A stretch of DNA of 64,000 nt. Source: Ectobacillus funiculus. GTDB lineage: Bacteria > Bacillota > Bacilli > Bacillales > Bacillaceae_G. Of the stretch, positions 8,891 to 18,574 are shown in pieces (positions within the stretch are counted from its first letter, which is position 1; the number at the start of each line of letters is the position of its first letter). A program made the position numbers and the translations under genes. The notes under the pieces are model-generated. The model was not told the DNA's origin. It was given only the letters and a program-made list of their open reading frames with translations, and did not search any database. The stretch is from assembly GCF_042429435.1 (NCBI RefSeq), contig NZ_JBHMAF010000187.1; one strand, 5' to 3'.

Positions 8891-10279
8891 CTACGCTTTT
8901 GCATTAAGATCCTTCATAATTTCTGCATGCTTCTCATCTGTTAGCTTGTACATAAATCCAATGATTAGTAAAGATATAGTTAATGCAACTGCTGGATATA
9001 GAGTAAGCAGTCCTTTAATACCCAGCAAGGTTCCAGCTGATTGCGCCACGTTTGGCACATAGCCGATTAAAGATAAACCGAGACCGGAAAGAAAGCCTGC
9101 CAATGATTGTGCCAATTTCCTTGAAAAGTTAAATAAAGAATATGTCGTCGCTTCTTTTCGATCTCCTGATACCCACTCGCCATAGTCAATAATATCCGAA
9201 ACTAATGCCCATGTAATACCATTTGGAATACTAATTCCAATGAAAGCTATTGCTGAAAGAATTGTGAATGAATAAATATTAGTCGGAATCAAAAAATTAA
9301 CAAGATCAGCAGCTATACAGATTGCAAACCCCAGCATCGCCGTATGTTTCTTTCCAAATTTTGAAACAAGCTTAGGCATAAGGATAACACCCAAAAATGA
9401 AGAACCAATAATGATAAAGCTCATGTTCGATACAAGTGTTACATTTCCTAAATTATATTGTGCAAAATAGACTAGTATCGCTGATTTAATGTTATAAGCA
9501 GAAATGGAGAAGATCGTCATTAACACAAGTGTTAACAATGGTTTATTCTTAATAAATGTTTTAATGATTGATTTTACAGATAGTTTTTCCTTCGGAGCCT
9601 CTTTTACAATCACTCGTTCTTTTGTATTCCGATAACAAATATAGAATCCGAGAATACCAATAATGGCCATCATACCCATAGCAACTGGATAACCGACTTG
9701 TGGATTTTCAAATTGCACAATGATTGGCATAACGATAACGCTTGTAATCAACAAAGCACCTAAAGAACCGATTTGTCTGAATGTTGCAAGTGAAGTGCGA
9801 TCGCTTGCATCTCGAGTAATTGCAGCACCTAGTGAACCATAAGGAATGTTTGTAAATGAATAGGCTACTCCCCATATCATATAAATCACATAAGCATATA
9901 TCAGTTTTCCTGTTGTCGAAGCAGCTGGTGACATGAACAATAACACTGTAATGATCCCTAATATAAAACTGCCAAATAATAAATATGGGCGAAATTTGCC
10001 GCGTTTACCAACGTTCTTACGATAATCAATCGACGAACCGACAATTGGATCCATAACAGCATTAAACAGCTTGCTTACTAAAAAAATCATACCGGCTGCT
10101 GCAGCTGGAATTCCAGCAACATCTGTCAAAAATTTAAGCAGGTAGAGTTGACCTAAATCAAACAGGAAGCCATTACCAAAGTCTCCAAATCCATAAGACA
10201 CTTTCTCTTTTACACTTATCTTTTCGTGCTTAGGACTCTGTTCCTGTTGGGAATTATTCGTAGCTAACATTGTGCTCAT
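8891..10279 (-). CDS. GPH-family hexuronate:cation symporter
   Basis: Sugar:cation symporter of the glycoside-pentoside-hexuronide family, about 12 membrane segments over 462 residues. The N-terminal KVSYGFGDFGNGFLFDLGQLYLLKFLTDVAG and DPIVGSSIDYR stretches are typical. Start at 10279 has GGAGG 6 bases upstream. Last gene of the leftward uxaC-exuR-uxaB-uxaA cluster, so galacturonate/glucuronate is the likely substrate; that is inferred from context. Confidence 0.85.
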   Translation of the reverse strand: MSTMLATNNSQQEQSPKHEKISVKEKVSYGFGDFGNGFLFDLGQLYLLKFLTDVAGIPAAAAGMIFLVSKLFNAVMDPIVGSSIDYRKNVGKRGKFRPYLLFGSFILGIITVLLFMSPAASTTGKLIYAYVIYMIWGVAYSFTNIPYGSLGAAITRDASDRTSLATFRQIGSLGALLITSVIVMPIIVQFENPQVGYPVAMGMMAIIGILGFYICYRNTKERVIVKEAPKEKLSVKSIIKTFIKNKPLLTLVLMTIFSISAYNIKSAILVYFAQYNLGNVTLVSNMSFIIIGSSFLGVILMPKLVSKFGKKHTAMLGFAICIAADLVNFLIPTNIYSFTILSAIAFIGISIPNGITWALVSDIIDYGEWVSGDRKEATTYSLFNFSRKLAQSLAGFLSGLGLSLIGYVPNVAQSAGTLLGIKGLLTLYPAVALTISLLIIGFMYKLTDEKHAEIMKDLNAKA

Positions 10280-10389
10280 AATTACCTCCAGATATATTGG
10301 AATGATATTTTTTAAATGTGCTGTACTGGTAACTAAAACGAATGAGGTGAGAATAAGCCAAGTAGACTCGCTTAAAAAACAAAATCAGC

Positions 10390-11883
10390 TTATAACGTTA
10401 CACCGCTTTTAAAGATTGAAATCTCTCTAAAATCATTTTTCTCATTGTTAACAAATTCTCCGCTTGCGACTTTGATAATATAGTCCACAAATTCAGTCAG
10501 CACTTGATCGGCTGATATTCCGTCTTCAAGCAATGTTCCAGCATTAAAGTCAATCCAATGTGGTTTTGTTTTGTAAATTTGGGTATTCGTTGAAACTTTC
10601 ATAGTTGGAACAAATGTCCCAAACGGTGTTCCTCTGCCCGTTGTAAACAGCACCATTTGACAGCCTGCTGATGCAAGTGCCGTAGAAGCAATGAGATCAT
10701 TGCCAGGTGCGCTTAAAAGATTTAATCCTTTTGTTTTTAGAGTTTCCCCATATTTCAAAACGTCTACGACGGTGGAAGTACCGGCCTTCTGTGTACATCC
10801 AAGTGACTTGTCTTCTAAAGTTGTAATGCCGCCAGCCTTGTTTCCTGGAGATGGATTTTCATAAACAGGCTGATTATGCTGAAGAAAATAATCCTTAAAG
10901 TCATTGATCAAATCTACGACCTTATGAAATACTCCTTCATTAGCCGCTCGTTCCATCAAGATAGTTTCGGCACCGAACATTTCTGGAACTTCGGTTAAGA
11001 CAGTGGTTCCGCCTTGTGAAATTAAGTAATCAGAGAACCTGCCTAAAAGAGGGTTAGCGGTTATTCCAGAAAAGCCGTCAGAACCGCCACATTTCAGGCC
11101 AATCTTTAGTTCTGATAGGGGAACATCTTCTCTTTTATCATTTTTAGCGCTTTCATAAATGTCCATGACAAGTTTAAATCCTTCTTCAATTTCGTCTGTA
11201 ACTGCCTGGGAAATGAGGAACTTGACCCGGTCTTCATTTATATCACCGAGCGCCTTTTTAAATTCAGGAAGCTCATTGTTTTCACATCCAAGCCCTAAAA
11301 CGAGAATACCGCCAGCATTTGGATGGTTTACAGCATTGAGCAAAATTTGCTTTGTATTTTCATGGTCGTCACCGAGCTGGGAACAGCCGTAGTTATGTTT
11401 TAAAACGAGAACATTATCAAACGGACTTATGGCGCCTACATGTTTTTCAAAGCGTTTCATAATTTTTTCGGCAATTCCATTTACACAGCCTACTGTTGGC
11501 ACGATCCAAAGTTCATTTCGAATCCCGACATTTCCATTTTCCCTTACATAGCCTTTAAAGGTCCGATTTTCATTTTTATATGAAAGGTCCGTTTGTTTCG
11601 GTGTGTACCGATAATCCTGCGTTCCGGATAAATTCGTTTTCGTGTTATGGGTATGAACAAGTTCTCCAGGCGCAATTGTTGTGAGTGCATGGCCGATTGG
11701 ATACCCGTATTTGATAACATGTTCTTTTTCTTGGATTTCTTTTAAAGCGATTTTATGGCCGCGATAAATATCCTGTTTTAATTGAATGGTCTTTCCGTCG
11801 ATGCTTAGTTCTTCATCCTTCTTCAGGTCTCTTAAGGCAAGGATAGTGTTATCGTTTTCATTTATTTGCAAGTATTTTTTCAT
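10390..11883 (-). CDS. uxaA: Altronate dehydratase
   Basis: Converts D-altronate to 2-keto-3-deoxygluconate in galacturonate breakdown. The 497-residue protein has an N-terminal SAF domain (about 1-90) and the large UxaA/GarD catalytic region with cysteine motifs VGCVNG, HNYGCSQLGDD, GLGCENNE, LKCGGSDGFSG and LGCTQKAG, probably metal ligands and active-site residues. Lies 13 bases downstream of uxaB. The next enzymes (KDG kinase and aldolase) are not in the window. Confidence 0.93.
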   Translation of the reverse strand: MKKYLQINENDNTILALRDLKKDEELSIDGKTIQLKQDIYRGHKIALKEIQEKEHVIKYGYPIGHALTTIAPGELVHTHNTKTNLSGTQDYRYTPKQTDLSYKNENRTFKGYVRENGNVGIRNELWIVPTVGCVNGIAEKIMKRFEKHVGAISPFDNVLVLKHNYGCSQLGDDHENTKQILLNAVNHPNAGGILVLGLGCENNELPEFKKALGDINEDRVKFLISQAVTDEIEEGFKLVMDIYESAKNDKREDVPLSELKIGLKCGGSDGFSGITANPLLGRFSDYLISQGGTTVLTEVPEMFGAETILMERAANEGVFHKVVDLINDFKDYFLQHNQPVYENPSPGNKAGGITTLEDKSLGCTQKAGTSTVVDVLKYGETLKTKGLNLLSAPGNDLIASTALASAGCQMVLFTTGRGTPFGTFVPTMKVSTNTQIYKTKPHWIDFNAGTLLEDGISADQVLTEFVDYIIKVASGEFVNNEKNDFREISIFKSGVTL

Positions 11884-11896
11884 CCGTATGATTACC

Positions 11897-13363
11897 TCAC
11901 TTAATTGATGTCCCGTATAATTCTTTAAGGGCTTCTTTTACTCCGAACTGCTTAATATTCAGGAGATTAGTTGTTACAGCGCTCACCAAGCCTGGAATCG
12001 AAGTAAGATCCATTGCCCATAGCTGTTTGTTAGCCAACACGTTTTTAACTAGATCTTCTATATGGAATTCATGTTGATCGGCTTTCCCCCAAAGAGCTTG
12101 AAAGAATTGTAGGATTTCTGGATTATCTTGTAATTGAATATCCTGATTCCCTCGTTTTCCTCGGTAAAAATACAGCAGGCAACTTAAAGAAAAAACGAGC
12201 CGTTTCGGCAATGTAGCCGTTTGGTTCACGTAATCTAGTAACGTTGGTAAATTCCTCGCCGCAAACTTTGAAATAGAATTTAAGGAAATGCTTAATAAAT
12301 AATGTTTGATATATGGATTCATAAAGCGATTTAACACTTCATTTGAAAAGGCAGCAAGTTCTTCAGGCGATCCATCTAAAGTTGGAACAATTTCATGATC
12401 AACCAATTCCTTAATGAATACCCCTAGCTCCTGATGCTTGACCGACTCTTCCACAGTGTCTAGGCCATATAAGTATGAAACAGGTGTCATAGCGGTATGA
12501 GCACCGTTTAAAATACGGACTTTTCGCACTCGGTAGGGTGTTAAATCATCAACGATTAACGTGTTCAAACCTGTACCCGCAACTGGCAGCTCATCTTTGA
12601 TCCAATCAGGTCCTTCAATCACCCAAAGATGATACTGTTCTCCGACTACCATTAATTCATCCTTATAGCCCAGCGCTGCTGTTTTCTCGTCTATTGAATC
12701 CAATGGAAAGCCTGGGACGATCCTGTCTACTAAGCTGGAACAAAACGTATTTGCATCGTGGATCCAATTGATAAATTCATCACCTAGGTTCCAGTGGTTG
12801 GCATATTGAAGCACAACCTCTTTTAGTTTTTCGCCATTATTTTCAATCAGCTCACAAGGAATCATGATGCAGCCATAGCTATCGTCTCCCGAAAAAGCTT
12901 GAAAGCGATAGTAAAGAAAAGCAGTCAGCTTTCCTGGAAAACTCCTTGGCGGTCGATCTTCCAACCGATCTTCAGGATCAAAAACAATCCCAGCTTCTGT
13001 CGTGTTTGAAATGATGAAACGCATATCCTGTTTTCCCGCCAGTTCTTTATACTGCTCATAGTTTGTAAAAAGGTTAATCCCTCGGCTAATCGACTCAATC
13101 ACCATATGCTCATCAACGGGTTTCCCATCCTTCATTCCTTGTAAAAAAAGGGTGAACAAACCATCTTGTTGATTCAGTCTTTCAATTTTTTCCGAGCCCC
13201 TTGGTTGGACGACGACGACACTTCCATTAAAATCTGTTTTCTCATTTAATACTTGGACCTGCCAGTCAACAAACGCTCTTAAAAAATTTCCTTCTCCAAA
13301 CTGAAGAATTTTCTCTGGACGTACAGCAGCCTGCTTGTAATTGTGTTTATTTAATCTCTGCAT
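11897..13363 (-). CDS. uxaB: Tagaturonate reductase (altronate oxidoreductase)
   Basis: NADH-dependent reduction of D-tagaturonate to D-altronate. Polyol/mannitol dehydrogenase family: N-terminal Rossmann segment with ILQFGEGNFLRAFVDW (about 15-30) and the family motif KVRILNGAHTAMTP (around 280), containing the catalytic Lys/Asn/His region. ATG 13363 is chosen because GGGAG precedes it; ATG 13390 upstream has no ribosome site. Sits between the regulator and uxaA. Confidence 0.92.
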   Translation of the reverse strand: MQRLNKHNYKQAAVRPEKILQFGEGNFLRAFVDWQVQVLNEKTDFNGSVVVVQPRGSEKIERLNQQDGLFTLFLQGMKDGKPVDEHMVIESISRGINLFTNYEQYKELAGKQDMRFIISNTTEAGIVFDPEDRLEDRPPRSFPGKLTAFLYYRFQAFSGDDSYGCIMIPCELIENNGEKLKEVVLQYANHWNLGDEFINWIHDANTFCSSLVDRIVPGFPLDSIDEKTAALGYKDELMVVGEQYHLWVIEGPDWIKDELPVAGTGLNTLIVDDLTPYRVRKVRILNGAHTAMTPVSYLYGLDTVEESVKHQELGVFIKELVDHEIVPTLDGSPEELAAFSNEVLNRFMNPYIKHYLLSISLNSISKFAARNLPTLLDYVNQTATLPKRLVFSLSCLLYFYRGKRGNQDIQLQDNPEILQFFQALWGKADQHEFHIEDLVKNVLANKQLWAMDLTSIPGLVSAVTTNLLNIKQFGVKEALKELYGTSIK

Positions 13364-13436
13364 ATATAGGTATCTCCCTTCGTTATGCACACGTGAACAT
13401 TTATTTCAGTAATCGTCCCAAAACGGGACAATAATA

Positions 13437-14435
13437 TTACTCCATCTTTTTAACAGAGTCACGAATGATTAACTCTGTATTGGCAAAGATCTTTTCCGCC
13501 TTTTCTTGTTTCCCCATGATTAATGACAGAATTTTTTTCGCACCCCAAATACTGATTTGTTCTGTAGGGCGTTTTACGGTTGTGAGGCGCGGTGTTGTAT
13601 ACCGAGAAAAACCTATATCATCGAAACCAATAATTGAAATATCATCCGGAACCTTTAGTCCTTTAGCGAAAACTGCGTTCATGGCACCAATGGCCATATC
13701 ATCATTTGAACAGAAAACAGCTGTTGGAGGCTTTTTTAATGACAGCAGTTTGTTCATCGCGAGATAACCGCTTTCCATATCATAGTTTCCACTAACAGAG
13801 TATTCGGGCTGAATGGACATCCCGTGTTGGATTAACGCTTGAAGATATCCCTCTTTGCGCATTTGTGTGGACTTAAAGCCTTGTATTCCTTCAATAATGG
13901 CGATATCCCGATGCCCGTTGTTAATCACGTATTCTACTGCTTGACGGGACCCTTCTGTATCATCAGATAAAATATTGATAATATGATTTTCTTCGATATA
14001 ACGGTTAAGTACCACAAGGGGAATTCCCTTTTGCATTGTGTGGTAGATAAACGAATTATCTTGCACACTTTGACTCATTAAAATGATGCCATCAAAGCGT
14101 AGGGGATTAATTGTTGAAAAATCCTGATAATCATCTATGCCGCGGACAAATAAATTATAATCCTGGCTGATGACATGATTGACACCTTTGAGCGCATCGA
14201 CAAAAAAGCTTGGAGATGTTCCGTTGCTTATGCTTGAAAAAAACAAACCAATTGTATGGGACCTCTGCGTCACAAGGCTTTTTGCATTATAATTTGGTGT
14301 ATAGTTTAGCTGGGAGGCAATTTCAAGGATTTTCTGCTTGGTTGGCTCTTTTATAAGCGGGCTGTTATTGAGGGCCCTTGAAACCGTTGTATGAGATACA
14401 TTGGCCAGCCTAGCAATGTCTTTAATAGTAACCAT
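13437..14435 (-). CDS. exuR: LacI-family hexuronate regulator (ExuR-like)
   Basis: Repressor with an N-terminal helix-turn-helix (TIKDIARLANVSHTTVSRALN, residues 3-23) and a periplasmic-binding-protein-like effector domain (332 residues in all). Its place inside the uxa operon and overall similarity to what I recall of B. subtilis ExuR support control of hexuronate genes. The likely operators are the two TGTTAACGTTAACA palindromes upstream of uxaC. Confidence 0.82.
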   Translation of the reverse strand: MVTIKDIARLANVSHTTVSRALNNSPLIKEPTKQKILEIASQLNYTPNYNAKSLVTQRSHTIGLFFSSISNGTSPSFFVDALKGVNHVISQDYNLFVRGIDDYQDFSTINPLRFDGIILMSQSVQDNSFIYHTMQKGIPLVVLNRYIEENHIINILSDDTEGSRQAVEYVINNGHRDIAIIEGIQGFKSTQMRKEGYLQALIQHGMSIQPEYSVSGNYDMESGYLAMNKLLSLKKPPTAVFCSNDDMAIGAMNAVFAKGLKVPDDISIIGFDDIGFSRYTTPRLTTVKRPTEQISIWGAKKILSLIMGKQEKAEKIFANTELIIRDSVKKME

Positions 14436-14536
14436 TCTATTTCCTTCCTTTTTTCATTACATTCATTTAGAAAAAGTTGCATATATTATCCTATTTTACT
14501 ACCTCACCAGCATTAATCAACCTTTAGCATCTTTCG

Positions 14537-15976
14537 TTATGATCTTGTAGAAATAGGAGTGCCTTCTGTAACTCCTTGAAATTGAAAATATTCTTTCGCG
14601 TTGTTGTAGGCGATTGCTTGGACGATTCCTCCTAATAATTCCATGTCCTTTGGAACCTCACCATTCTCTACCCATTCTCCAATCAGATTGCAGACAATTC
14701 TTCTGAAATATTCATGTCTCGTATAAGATAGAAAGCTTCTAGAATCTGTCAGCATTCCAATGAACCGGCTAAAAAGCCCTACATTGGAGAGTGCCTTCAT
14801 TTGCTCTAGCATGCCTTCCTTCGTATCATTAAACCACCATGCAGTACCGAATTGGATCTTTCCTGGTGTCTTTCCATCTTGAAAGCTATTGATAATACTT
14901 GCAATGACATAATTATCAGTCGGGTTTAAAGAATAGATAATCGTTTTTGGAAGCATGCCGGCTTGTTCTAAAGAGTCCAGGATTGAAACGAGCGGTTTGG
15001 CAATTTGATCATCATTAATTGAATCATAACCGGTATCAGGTCCTAACCGCTTAAACATGTTTGTATTATTGTTGCGATGGGCATTAATATGGAACTGCAT
15101 CGCCCAACCGAGATCTGCATATAGCTTGCCTAAGTGAATTAATGTAAAGGTTTTAAATTTCTTTTCCGCCTCTAAGGAGAGCTTGCTGCCAGTTAATCTT
15201 TCTGCAAAGATTAACTGTACTTCATCAAAGGTCGCTTCTTCATAAACCATTGAATCTAATGCATGATCAGAGACGACACCGCCAACTAAGTGGAAGAACT
15301 GAACTCTCACTTCAAGTGCAGCGAGATAGTCCTTATAGTTCTCAATCTTTACTTGGGAAGCCTGCTCAAGCTTCCCAACCCATTCTAGAAATTCATCTCG
15401 GTTGATTTCCAAGCCTTTATCCGGTCTAAAACCCGGAACAACACTGACAGGATAGTCTTCATCCTTTTTTAATAATTGATGATATTCTAAGCTATCTGTC
15501 GGGTCATCAGTTGTGCAAACCACTTTAACATTTGATTTTACGATGAGGTCACGGGCGCCAAATCCTTCTCCAGTTATAAGGGCATTCGCTTTCTCCCAAA
15601 TCCCTGGGGCACTTTGTTCGTTTAATGTTTCGTAAATGCCAAAGAATCGCTGCAATTCTAAATGAGTCCAATTATATAAAGGATTTCCTATTGTCATTGG
15701 AACCGTCTTTGCCCAGGCAAGAAATTTTTCATAATCACTTGCATTTCCGGTAATATATTCTTCTGGGATTCCATTTGCTCTCATTGCTCTCCATTTATAA
15801 TGATCACCGTAAAGCCAAGCTTCTGTAATATTTTTAAATTTTTTATTTTCATAAATTTCTTTAGGGCTTAAATGACAATGATAGTCAATAATCGGCATTT
15901 CCTTCGCATAATCATGGAACAGAGAGATAGCGGTTTCATTTTTAAGTAAAAAATTTTCATTCATAAATTTTTCCAT
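14537..15976 (-). CDS. uxaC: Uronate isomerase
   Basis: Isomerises D-glucuronate to D-fructuronate and D-galacturonate to D-tagaturonate; member of the amidohydrolase superfamily. The 479-residue sequence has the metal-binding HCHLSP near the N-terminus (about residue 35), TDDP (about 180) and the conserved FHINAHRNNN region. First gene of the leftward operon, directly downstream of paired operators, so it should be induced by hexuronates. Confidence 0.95.
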   Translation of the reverse strand: MEKFMNENFLLKNETAISLFHDYAKEMPIIDYHCHLSPKEIYENKKFKNITEAWLYGDHYKWRAMRANGIPEEYITGNASDYEKFLAWAKTVPMTIGNPLYNWTHLELQRFFGIYETLNEQSAPGIWEKANALITGEGFGARDLIVKSNVKVVCTTDDPTDSLEYHQLLKKDEDYPVSVVPGFRPDKGLEINRDEFLEWVGKLEQASQVKIENYKDYLAALEVRVQFFHLVGGVVSDHALDSMVYEEATFDEVQLIFAERLTGSKLSLEAEKKFKTFTLIHLGKLYADLGWAMQFHINAHRNNNTNMFKRLGPDTGYDSINDDQIAKPLVSILDSLEQAGMLPKTIIYSLNPTDNYVIASIINSFQDGKTPGKIQFGTAWWFNDTKEGMLEQMKALSNVGLFSRFIGMLTDSRSFLSYTRHEYFRRIVCNLIGEWVENGEVPKDMELLGGIVQAIAYNNAKEYFQFQGVTEGTPISTRS

Positions 15977-15998
15977 TATTTCACCATCCTACAGTTTT

Positions 15999-16012
15999 TG
16001 TTAACGTTAACA
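15999..16012 (-). promoter_or_regulatory. LacI-type operator O1 (uxa operon)
   Basis: Perfect 14-bp palindrome TGTTAACGTTAACA with a CG centre, typical of LacI-family sites, 23 bases upstream of the uxaC start. An identical copy lies 55 bp further upstream. Confidence 0.8.
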
Positions 16013-16045
16013 TTTTCATTTAAAAAAATAGTAGGACAGAAGTCT

Positions 16046-16067
16046 ATTATAAATGTTAACGTTAACA
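16046..16067 (-). promoter_or_regulatory. LacI-type operator O2 and -10-like TATAAT (uxa operon)
   Basis: Second perfect TGTTAACGTTAACA (16054-16067), next to a minus-strand TATAAT at 16046-16051 that could be the operon's -10; the palindrome fills the -35/-10 spacer. The 55-bp centre spacing is about five helical turns, suiting cooperative binding or a small loop. No good -35 is visible. Confidence 0.7.
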
Positions 16068-16148
16068 TTTCTCTTTCATTCTACTTTTTATTTCTTTTTA
16101 ATGCAATAGGGATTTGTATTTTTTTCTAATAAACTCCATTTTTCAAAA

Positions 16149-16192
16149 AGAACAAGTGTATATACACGACTAAAAATGTGGTCGTTCGTTCT
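16149..16192. other. Inverted-repeat sequence next to element E3
   Basis: Contains the perfect 12-bp palindrome GTGTATATACAC (16156-16167) and longer arms (AGAAC...GTTCT, CGAC...GTCG) abutting E3. Function unknown; it could be a regulatory site or part of the insertion target. Confidence 0.3.
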
Positions 16193-16322
16193 AAAAAAAC
16201 TCGCTGATTGGCGAGCAGTTAGGCAAAGGCACAAGCGTAACTACCTTACAACGTATTCCTAAAATTTCCGACTACGTCAAATTGGCTTCCGGCTGGAAAT
16301 TTATATTTTCTTTCTTGCAGCG
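16193..16322 (-). repeat. Dispersed element copy E3
   Basis: Reverse-oriented, diverged copy between the divergent uxa operon and doxX. Retains AAATTTCC/GGAAATTT pairing and the terminal CTCGCC hairpin; its middle third is mutated. A 48-codon protein-like open frame starts at its edge (16321-16467) and may be a remnant of a lost gene. Confidence 0.8.
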
Positions 16323-16461
16323 CAACAAAAATCTACCCCTGCTCAAAAAGCTATATCATTTTGCCTGGGAGGCAGGAGAACAACCGCTTTTTAACCAGTT
16401 TCTATTACCATATTTGGGAAGAAAACAGCATTCACCATTTGGTCAATTTCTTTTGAACTAT

Positions 16462-16479
16462 TTGTGAATATATTCACAA
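16462..16479 (+). promoter_or_regulatory. Rex- or Fnr-type operator upstream of doxX
   Basis: Perfect 18-bp palindrome TTGTGAATATATTCACAA. It matches the Rex pattern TTGTGAA-N4-TTCACAA and also contains the Bacillus Fnr/Crp-type TGTGA-N6-TCACA. It lies about 81 bases upstream of the doxX start, so the gene is likely redox- or oxygen-controlled. Confidence 0.65.
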
Positions 16480-16559
16480 GTTTGATGCTTCTTACAAACT
16501 TTCAAATATACTAAGGGTGTAATCATTACTTAATCCAATTTGGAAGGGAGCGATCTTGT

Positions 16560-17093
16560 ATGTTTGGAAAGTTTGTTAGGGAAAATCGAATTGCAGCAGC
16601 TCTTTTAACAGTTCTTCGTTTATATTTAGGATACTCTTGGTTTACAGCAGGACTAGGAAAATTACAAAGCGGTCAATTTGATGCAGCTGGCTTCTTAGCT
16701 GGAGCTGTTGCAAAACCTGTTGCTGGTCCAGATGGCGTTGTCTATGGATGGTATGTATCTTTCTTAAAGAACCTTGCTATTCCGAATGCGGACTTATTTA
16801 ACATTGTAATTCCATTAGGTGAAACTCTTGTAGGTCTTGGATTGTTGCTCGGCTGCTTAACAACAGCGGCGGCGTTCTTTGGTCTTGTAATGAATTTTAG
16901 CTTCTTGCTTGCGGGAACTGTTTCTCATAATCCAACTGACATTCTATTAGGCGGAATTATTTTAGCAGCTGGGTTTAACGCCGGTGTATTTGGTTTAGAC
17001 CGATGGGTAATTCCATTTATTCGTAAAACTATTTTGAAACAAAATACTAGCATTAAAAAGACTGAAAACATTAAAGTAAAACCTGCGCTATAG
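16560..17093 (+). CDS. DoxX-family membrane protein
   Basis: 177-residue protein with four hydrophobic segments and DoxX features (RLYLGYSWFTAGLGKLQ near residue 20; GETLVGLGLLLG around 95; GFNAGVFGLDRW near 145). Family members include thiosulfate:quinone oxidoreductase subunits and quinone/thiol-stress proteins, so a role in membrane redox chemistry is likely but unproven. GGAAGGGAG precedes the start. It stands alone behind a Rex/Fnr-like palindrome, with a possible -10 TATACT at 16507-16512. Confidence 0.8.
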   Translation: MFGKFVRENRIAAALLTVLRLYLGYSWFTAGLGKLQSGQFDAAGFLAGAVAKPVAGPDGVVYGWYVSFLKNLAIPNADLFNIVIPLGETLVGLGLLLGCLTTAAAFFGLVMNFSFLLAGTVSHNPTDILLGGIILAAGFNAGVFGLDRWVIPFIRKTILKQNTSIKKTENIKVKPAL

Positions 17094-17310
17094 ATTTTTC
17101 GACACAGTACAAAAGCATGTGGATTGCTTTAAACATACTAAAATTAGAAGGGGGATACTATGTTCAATATAAAGGCATAGATCCTCTTATTTTTTACATA
17201 GCATACTCCATAATCAAATATTAAAAAGAGGGTATATAATATATACGTTGAAGAAGGAATAACCACTTTATGTTGGAATTAGCCATTAAAATAAGAAGCT
17301 AATTAAAAAT

Positions 17311-17334
17311 ATCCCCCTCACTAATGAGGGGGAT
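17311..17334 (-). terminator. Bidirectional terminator between doxX and the DUF3231 gene
   Basis: Perfect 10-bp stem ATCCCCCTCA/TGAGGGGGAT with a CTAA loop, three bases past the DUF3231 stop. On the minus strand the arm is followed by ATTTTTAATT. 17094-17310 holds nothing else I recognise. Confidence 0.8.
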
Positions 17335-17337
17335 ATC

Positions 17338-18342
17338 CTATTGATCTCGTGCAAGTTCTTTTCTATTGGGAGCAAGTGGTGGCTGTTCTAACCACTTGTT
17401 TTTCACCATAATATCGAACCAGTTTTTGGTAATTCCTAATGTTTTTAGAATTGCTTTTTCATAAGCTACAGCTAGGTCTTTTCGCATGGCTCCTGCTAGA
17501 CCTGTCCCATAATATACTTGTGCAGTTTGAGTCAAGAAGCCCATATGATACAACATTAATTTATCTGAAAAAGGAGAGTCTTTTGACGTTGTAACCTCTG
17601 ATTCCCACGACATTGGAACTGGCAAATTATCATTGTGCATAATTTTTGAAAGGGCTTGTAGGTTTTCATCTGCGGCTTTTTCTAATTCCTCAAAAAACTT
17701 TCTTACTTCTTTCGATTCTGTGACTTGACTGAATCCGATTGAAAGAGTTTTTGCCATAATGCTCTTTTTAATGTTAAGAGAAATACTGATTAGTTCTGAA
17801 GCAGATAAAAGTCTCTCTTTTCCGAAGAATCCATCAGTAAAATCTTTGGTAGAAATAAATTCAGGGCCTTCGTTAGGATAGAAATAGGGGTCTCGTTGGA
17901 ATTTTCCTTTCTTAAGCAATAATTCAATGGTTAAATCGTACATACTTTTTGCATCATTATCACATGAATTGTAAAATTCCCGTAGGTCTTTTCTGACAGA
18001 AACACTTAAAGCAGTTGTATGACCCAACAAACCATGTATAGTCATAGTATGTAAATAATTTAAGCAGAATGTGTCAGAAAACAATCTCTCTGCACCTTTA
18101 TTAAGGTCGGACTCAGTAAATCCAATAGGAACTGGAAATCCCTCCTTCTCAATGAAGGAAACAAGCTGCTTCTTTTGCTTTTCCCATGTCTCAATGGCAA
18201 TTTCAAAAACTTTTTTTATTGATTCGTCTTCCAAGATAGAAATCATATACCTATTTACTATCTCGGTCATAGTTCCGTTTACATACTCCCCCCATAGTGT
18301 TCCTATTTCGGAAGATGTAAGTTTTAAATTATCATTTTCCAT
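17338..18342 (-). CDS. DUF3231 family protein
   Basis: 334-residue all-helical protein made of two similar halves of about 165 residues; each has the pattern LTSSEIGTLWGEYVNGTM / LLSASELISISLNIKKSI followed by paired helices and a conserved LHTMTIHGLLGHTTALSVSVRKDL / LYHMGFLTQTAQVYYGTGL stretch. This is the DUF3231 ferritin-like/CotF-like architecture found in Bacillus. Function unknown. Start has a GGTGAG ribosome site. Single gene with its own terminator. Confidence 0.8.
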   Translation of the reverse strand: MENDNLKLTSSEIGTLWGEYVNGTMTEIVNRYMISILEDESIKKVFEIAIETWEKQKKQLVSFIEKEGFPVPIGFTESDLNKGAERLFSDTFCLNYLHTMTIHGLLGHTTALSVSVRKDLREFYNSCDNDAKSMYDLTIELLLKKGKFQRDPYFYPNEGPEFISTKDFTDGFFGKERLLSASELISISLNIKKSIMAKTLSIGFSQVTESKEVRKFFEELEKAADENLQALSKIMHNDNLPVPMSWESEVTTSKDSPFSDKLMLYHMGFLTQTAQVYYGTGLAGAMRKDLAVAYEKAILKTLGITKNWFDIMVKNKWLEQPPLAPNRKELARDQ

Positions 18343-18530
18343 TTGTTCTCACCTCTTCCGTATTTTTTACTAATACAGAAATAGGTATGCATTTCTTTGG
18401 ACTTCAACCTTTTAGATGATTAGTTGAGTAGTTTCTTGTTGAACGGGGGCGTTAGTGGAAGAACAATTAAGTGATTTTAGGACTGATGACATATCTTAGT
18501 TATTCCATTAAAGGTCGCTTTAATGGAATA

Positions 18531-18574
18531 AAAGAAGAGCACATATTATACATGACTAATATGTGCTCTTCTTT
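18531..18574 (-). terminator. Terminator of the yheC/yheD operon
   Basis: Perfect 18-bp stem (18531-18548/18557-18574) with an 8-base loop, 85 bases past the last yhe gene. A shorter inverted repeat (18502-18529) lies next to it. 18343-18530 shows no gene. Confidence 0.8.
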
